Source: Trochalopteron elliotii
Taxonomy: Eukaryota > Chordata > Aves > Passeriformes > Leiothrichidae
NCBI GenBank assembly: GCA_024734555.1
Contig: JANPWX010000173.1
Coordinates: forward strand, 1-64,000
Direction: 5' to 3'
Length of the DNA stretch: 64,000 bases
Below are positions 60,601 through 64,000 of the stretch, piece by piece (the stretch's first letter is position 1; every line of letters begins with the position of its first letter). The notes below the pieces were generated by a model. That model was not told the origin of the DNA. It worked only from the letters and a program-made list of their open reading frames with translations, and did not search any database. A program made the position numbers and the translations under genes.

Positions 60601-63482
60601 AACTTCTCTCAGAAATAAGATATGCCAGAAAGACTGAAACTGAGCCATCCAAATAGTGAATAGCAAAGGTATTGACTGTGTGTGAGGAGGGTGTTTGAGT
60701 GACTGTGCGTCTGTGTCTGTGTGTAGCATATTTCCACATCTCAGTTCAGGAGCAGTATTTTTCCCTGGTGTAGGTGAATACATCAATTGAGACCTTCTTT
60801 CAAGTTCTCAAGACACAGGATTTCCAACATACTACTCATACTTTGAAGTATATCAGCTCTGAGCAATAAAACTGATTTCTAAGGACAAATCAATTTGAGA
60901 CTCTCAACAGTGAATCAAAATAATTTTTGTTTCTGCGTATAAATTGTCATGTTAAGAGGTCTTAAAAACCTTTTTCTTTTAACATATACTGCTTCTATAC
61001 AAAATCAAAATTATCTCTGTCTGATATTTATAAAATATATCACACTTTTATGTTGTTTTGTACCCTTACTTCAACCATTATACGATGTATAAAAAATTCA
61101 AAACCATTTGCCAGCAACAATGCTTCGTTCAATACCCCTGTGTGTAATAGCTACTTAAGTCACTAATTTTCATATCAGAATCCATTTGTTCTCTTTTTGT
61201 ACATGAGAGGAATTATTTTCCTATGTACTTTTGGCGTTCTGTAGTAAATAAACCTTATCAATAAGACAAACCTATATAAATATTTAGTTCCTTATAATTT
61301 TCATTTCATTTTCTATGCCATCTTGTCCATCAGCATGGTTTTCTAATGTTCAACCATTTCACCTCTATTCTCATTTTGAGATGGGAAAATAGCAATAAGG
61401 TATTCCAGATATATTTGAAACAGTGATAATTTAATAGATAACTACAGAGCTAACATAATTTTGAAGATTCCTAAAAGTTAGAGTGAATCTCTTGGTGGTC
61501 TGCAGATAAGACAAGTTCTTAGAGATAACACATACGTTTTCTGCAGAACACTGTCTGAATCAGGACAATATGCAATTTGCCATACCACAGTGACATACTT
61601 GAATAAATTCTTGCATTTCATGTTTCTGTATTCTTTAAAAAACTCAAAACCAAACCAGAAGTAAAGGAAAAAAGGGGATTTGTATTAGGTAGACAGCTGA
61701 AAGGGAAGTTTACTGACAGCTCTGTAATTTAATCTCTTTGAATTGACACACTGTAAAACAAAAGCAGATTCTTTTTCAAGCTGAAGATGTAACTCATCAT
61801 CCATAAAGTCCTTATTTTATAATTTCACTCAGTCACAGAACAGATTCTCCAAATCCCCATTCATACTTTTCTCACTACTTTTCTTGCCAAAGCTGTTGAG
61901 AGGTTTATAGTTTGTGCCCTTCAGAGTTCGTTAGCTTATTTTTACTGAATTAAACTGCATTAACATAAATGACAAAAATAATTTACAGAACTAAAGGAAA
62001 ACAACTGCAAAATATTTTGGCAGTGTTATCATAGAATTTTTCAAGAATATAAGGAGGCATATTATAAACATTCTCTTGCAAGTTAGGAAACCATTAATTA
62101 CAGAGGATAATTTATTAACAGTTTTAATCAGTGTTATTGCTGAAGTCTAAGAACTAGCAATAAGAAAATAATAAAATAAAGAGACTATATAAAAGATCAA
62201 GTTTAACATTTATTAAGAAATAATACAAGAGCAAATTTCAAAAATCAGTATCCCAAAATCAACCTCAAGATTGTATCTACAATTTACATTTAGAGATTTA
62301 CAGTTTAATTGCATTATAATCTACAGTCATATCATTCCGACTTATAGAATATAACCATGGAAAATGTAGTGGCTAACCTTTATAGTGTTCAAATAATTTT
62401 TTTTTGATCTATACAGAATTTTAAACTGCAAAAATGGGGTCAAATAAGATCACATCAATCAAGGGAGATATGAACCATGACAAGAGTCACCTAGTAAGAC
62501 ACTGAACTTTTTATAAGAAAACAAATTTTATGATTAAATAATGATCAATTACAATACATGCTTTGATCATAAAGTTTCCCCAAAATTTTTGTAAACCAAC
62601 AAGATTAATGCATTTAATTTCTAATGGGAAAATTAATTTGGATTAGATATAAAAGCAACAATTCTTGAGGAGTTTCACTGTATCATTATATCTCCCAAGC
62701 AGATTTTTCAAGCAGATCCATTTCCATTTAAATTCTCTTTCAGTTTACCAGGAAACTCTGCCTTTATGGAATTACTGTAAAAGATGTAATTATCTCAGAA
62801 GCACTAACAATTTCTCCCATATTATTTATTTTTAGTTCTGACAAAAAAAAATCCTAAGTAAACATTACAAACTTTTTCAAAGGTACCACATAAAATCTTT
62901 CTTTCTTTTTTTGCATGTCACTATGCCAAGGAAATGAGGAACAAAATACTCTGTTAAAAATGTCAATTTTGGACAGAATTTTCTAAAAGTACGAGGCAGC
63001 AATCACTTCAGGCAGTTGTCAAGAAATGGAAAACATTGGCACCTTCACATAGGAGGAAAATGAGAAGAATGTATCAAGGATTTCTGAATTTAAGATGTCC
63101 CTGAGCATCTGGCAAAAATCTTTCAACCTCTTCCTTCTTCCCTTTGCAAATCACCTGCTTCAAAGTCCTGAAAATTACAATTGGCAGTGTCTAAGTCCTC
63201 TCTACTCCTACAATAAGGATTTCTGGAAGTCCAAAGGCTGTATCAACCACCTCACCTTTGAACCTCCAGGTTTTGGTCAGTCATGATCACAATGTTTTAA
63301 AGATCTCAGTTTTTTTAAGAATTCTTTTTTAAGTGTCCTGAGGATGGAGGAGAAAGCAAATTATGTGCTCAGATACATGCATGTATTTTTTAATTGTCAT
63401 ATTTGTTTCTTTCATAATGATTATAGAGATAGAGGTAATTTTGGGACATAATCAGATCAATATTGAACTACTGCAGTAGCAT
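57607..63482. other. Long AT-rich noncoding stretch, nothing identified
   Basis: Almost six kilobases with only short scattered ORFs and no recognisable mobile element, RNA gene or microsatellite. Confidence 0.5.
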
Positions 63483-63710
63483 GACAGGATTTCTGCTACA
63501 AAAGTGTTATCTTTAAAGCAAATTTTTGAGTATCTCAGACACAGAGACAGTCCTGCAGATGTCCAAGTCAGATATCGTATAACTAATCAAGACTATGAAG
63601 CCAAAAGCCCTGAAGCCATTGCTTTGCCTGTATTGTCAGGAATTCAGGATTTCAGATATTTACCTGACTTGATTAGAACTCTTTATTTGGAAAGTACACA
63701 GGTTCAAGAG
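63483..63710 (+). CDS. Possible exon of unknown gene
   Basis: A plus-strand frame is open from just after a TAG at 63477 to a stop at 63927. Up to about 63710 its residues have a protein-like mix: charged, polar and hydrophobic residues alternate, as in FEYLRHRDSPADVQVRYRI and DFRYLPDLIRTLYLES. After that the translation collapses into F/L/N-rich residues typical of AT-rich intron. An AG lies at 63486-63487 (ATGACAG) and donor-like CACAG|GT near 63702, but both are weak and the pyrimidine tract is poor. I do not recognise the protein. Chance cannot be excluded for one such frame in 64 kb. Confidence 0.22.
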
Positions 63711-64000
63711 TTAGGGGAGATTTATTTTTTTTTTTCTAAAAACCCACAGCAACAACTACTAAACAGAAACTTTGTAAATCCCTTGTATTTGTTATTTTTA
63801 AATAAATCCTTTAGTTGCTTTCAATTTTGTACCATATCAACATCTCTTTATAAACATTTGAAAATCATCATTCTTCATAGACAAATTGATGATTTTATGT
63901 TAGTAATATCGTTACAGTTTTTGTGACAGAAGTCTGTTGACGTCATTGGTTTATACTTCTGAACATCAAGAATTCACATACTAGACTTCTGAGAGTTTTA
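63711..64000. other. AT-rich sequence to window end, nothing identified
   Basis: The open frame continues to 63926 but is low-complexity; nothing else is recognisable. Confidence 0.5.

Noticed and set aside
1..64000. tRNA, rRNA, microRNA, CRISPR array, or a bacterial or phage gene cluster
   Set aside because: None of the diagnostic patterns was seen. CRISPR and bacterial systems do not fit a vertebrate repeat landscape. A covariance-model search (Rfam, tRNAscan) would be needed to exclude small RNA genes properly.

Overview
This is vertebrate nuclear DNA, most likely from a bird and plausibly a songbird. The evidence is at least nine fragments of CR1 LINE retrotransposons, several with the CR1 3' end made of ATTCTATG-like octamers, together with solo LTRs that I recognise from memory as avian endogenous-retrovirus types. 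There are no bacterial operons, Shine-Dalgarno sites or long ORFs. Apart from the first 2.2 kb the sequence is AT-rich and reads like intergenic DNA or one very large intron. I find no complete protein-coding gene.

Layout. 1-2240 is a GC-rich, CpG-dense island of the kind found at vertebrate promoters. It contains one good-looking minus-strand splice donor, so it may hold the first exon of a gene that continues off the left edge. 2240-28600 is AT-rich single-copy sequence carrying microsatellites (5.8, 5.9, 8.8, 11.1 and 14.4 kb), an EcoRI-motif-rich minisatellite (10.7 kb) and CR1 fragments (9.3, 13.2, 18.5, 19.3, 22.9 and 26.2-27.3 kb). 28.6-29.3 kb is an A-rich tract followed by a minus-strand solo LTR. 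35.85-36.07 kb is an almost perfect 112-bp tandem duplication. 36.6-50.1 kb is the repeat-dense part: CR1 copies, a possible LTR at 38.4 kb, two plus-strand LTRs of a second family (40.8-41.7 and 43.9-45.7 kb) and two plus-strand LTRs of a third family (44.6-45.3 and 49.4-50.1 kb). One third-family LTR sits inside a second-family LTR. 50.1-64 kb returns to AT-rich unique sequence with a TCTA microsatellite, a diverged 135-bp duplicate pair (56.4/57.5 kb) and, at 63.48-63.71 kb, an open frame with exon-like composition that I do not recognise.

No genes act together here that I can support. The biology visible is a likely promoter CpG island, a layered record of CR1 and ERV insertion, simple-repeat growth, and a few stretches that could be regulatory. 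I did not find a previously undescribed biological system. The best leads are the nested LTR insertion, the recent 112-bp tandem duplication, the unexplained duplicate pair near 57 kb and the two possible exons. CR1 and LTR assignments rest on remembered family consensus sequences and on motifs visible here; no database search was run.
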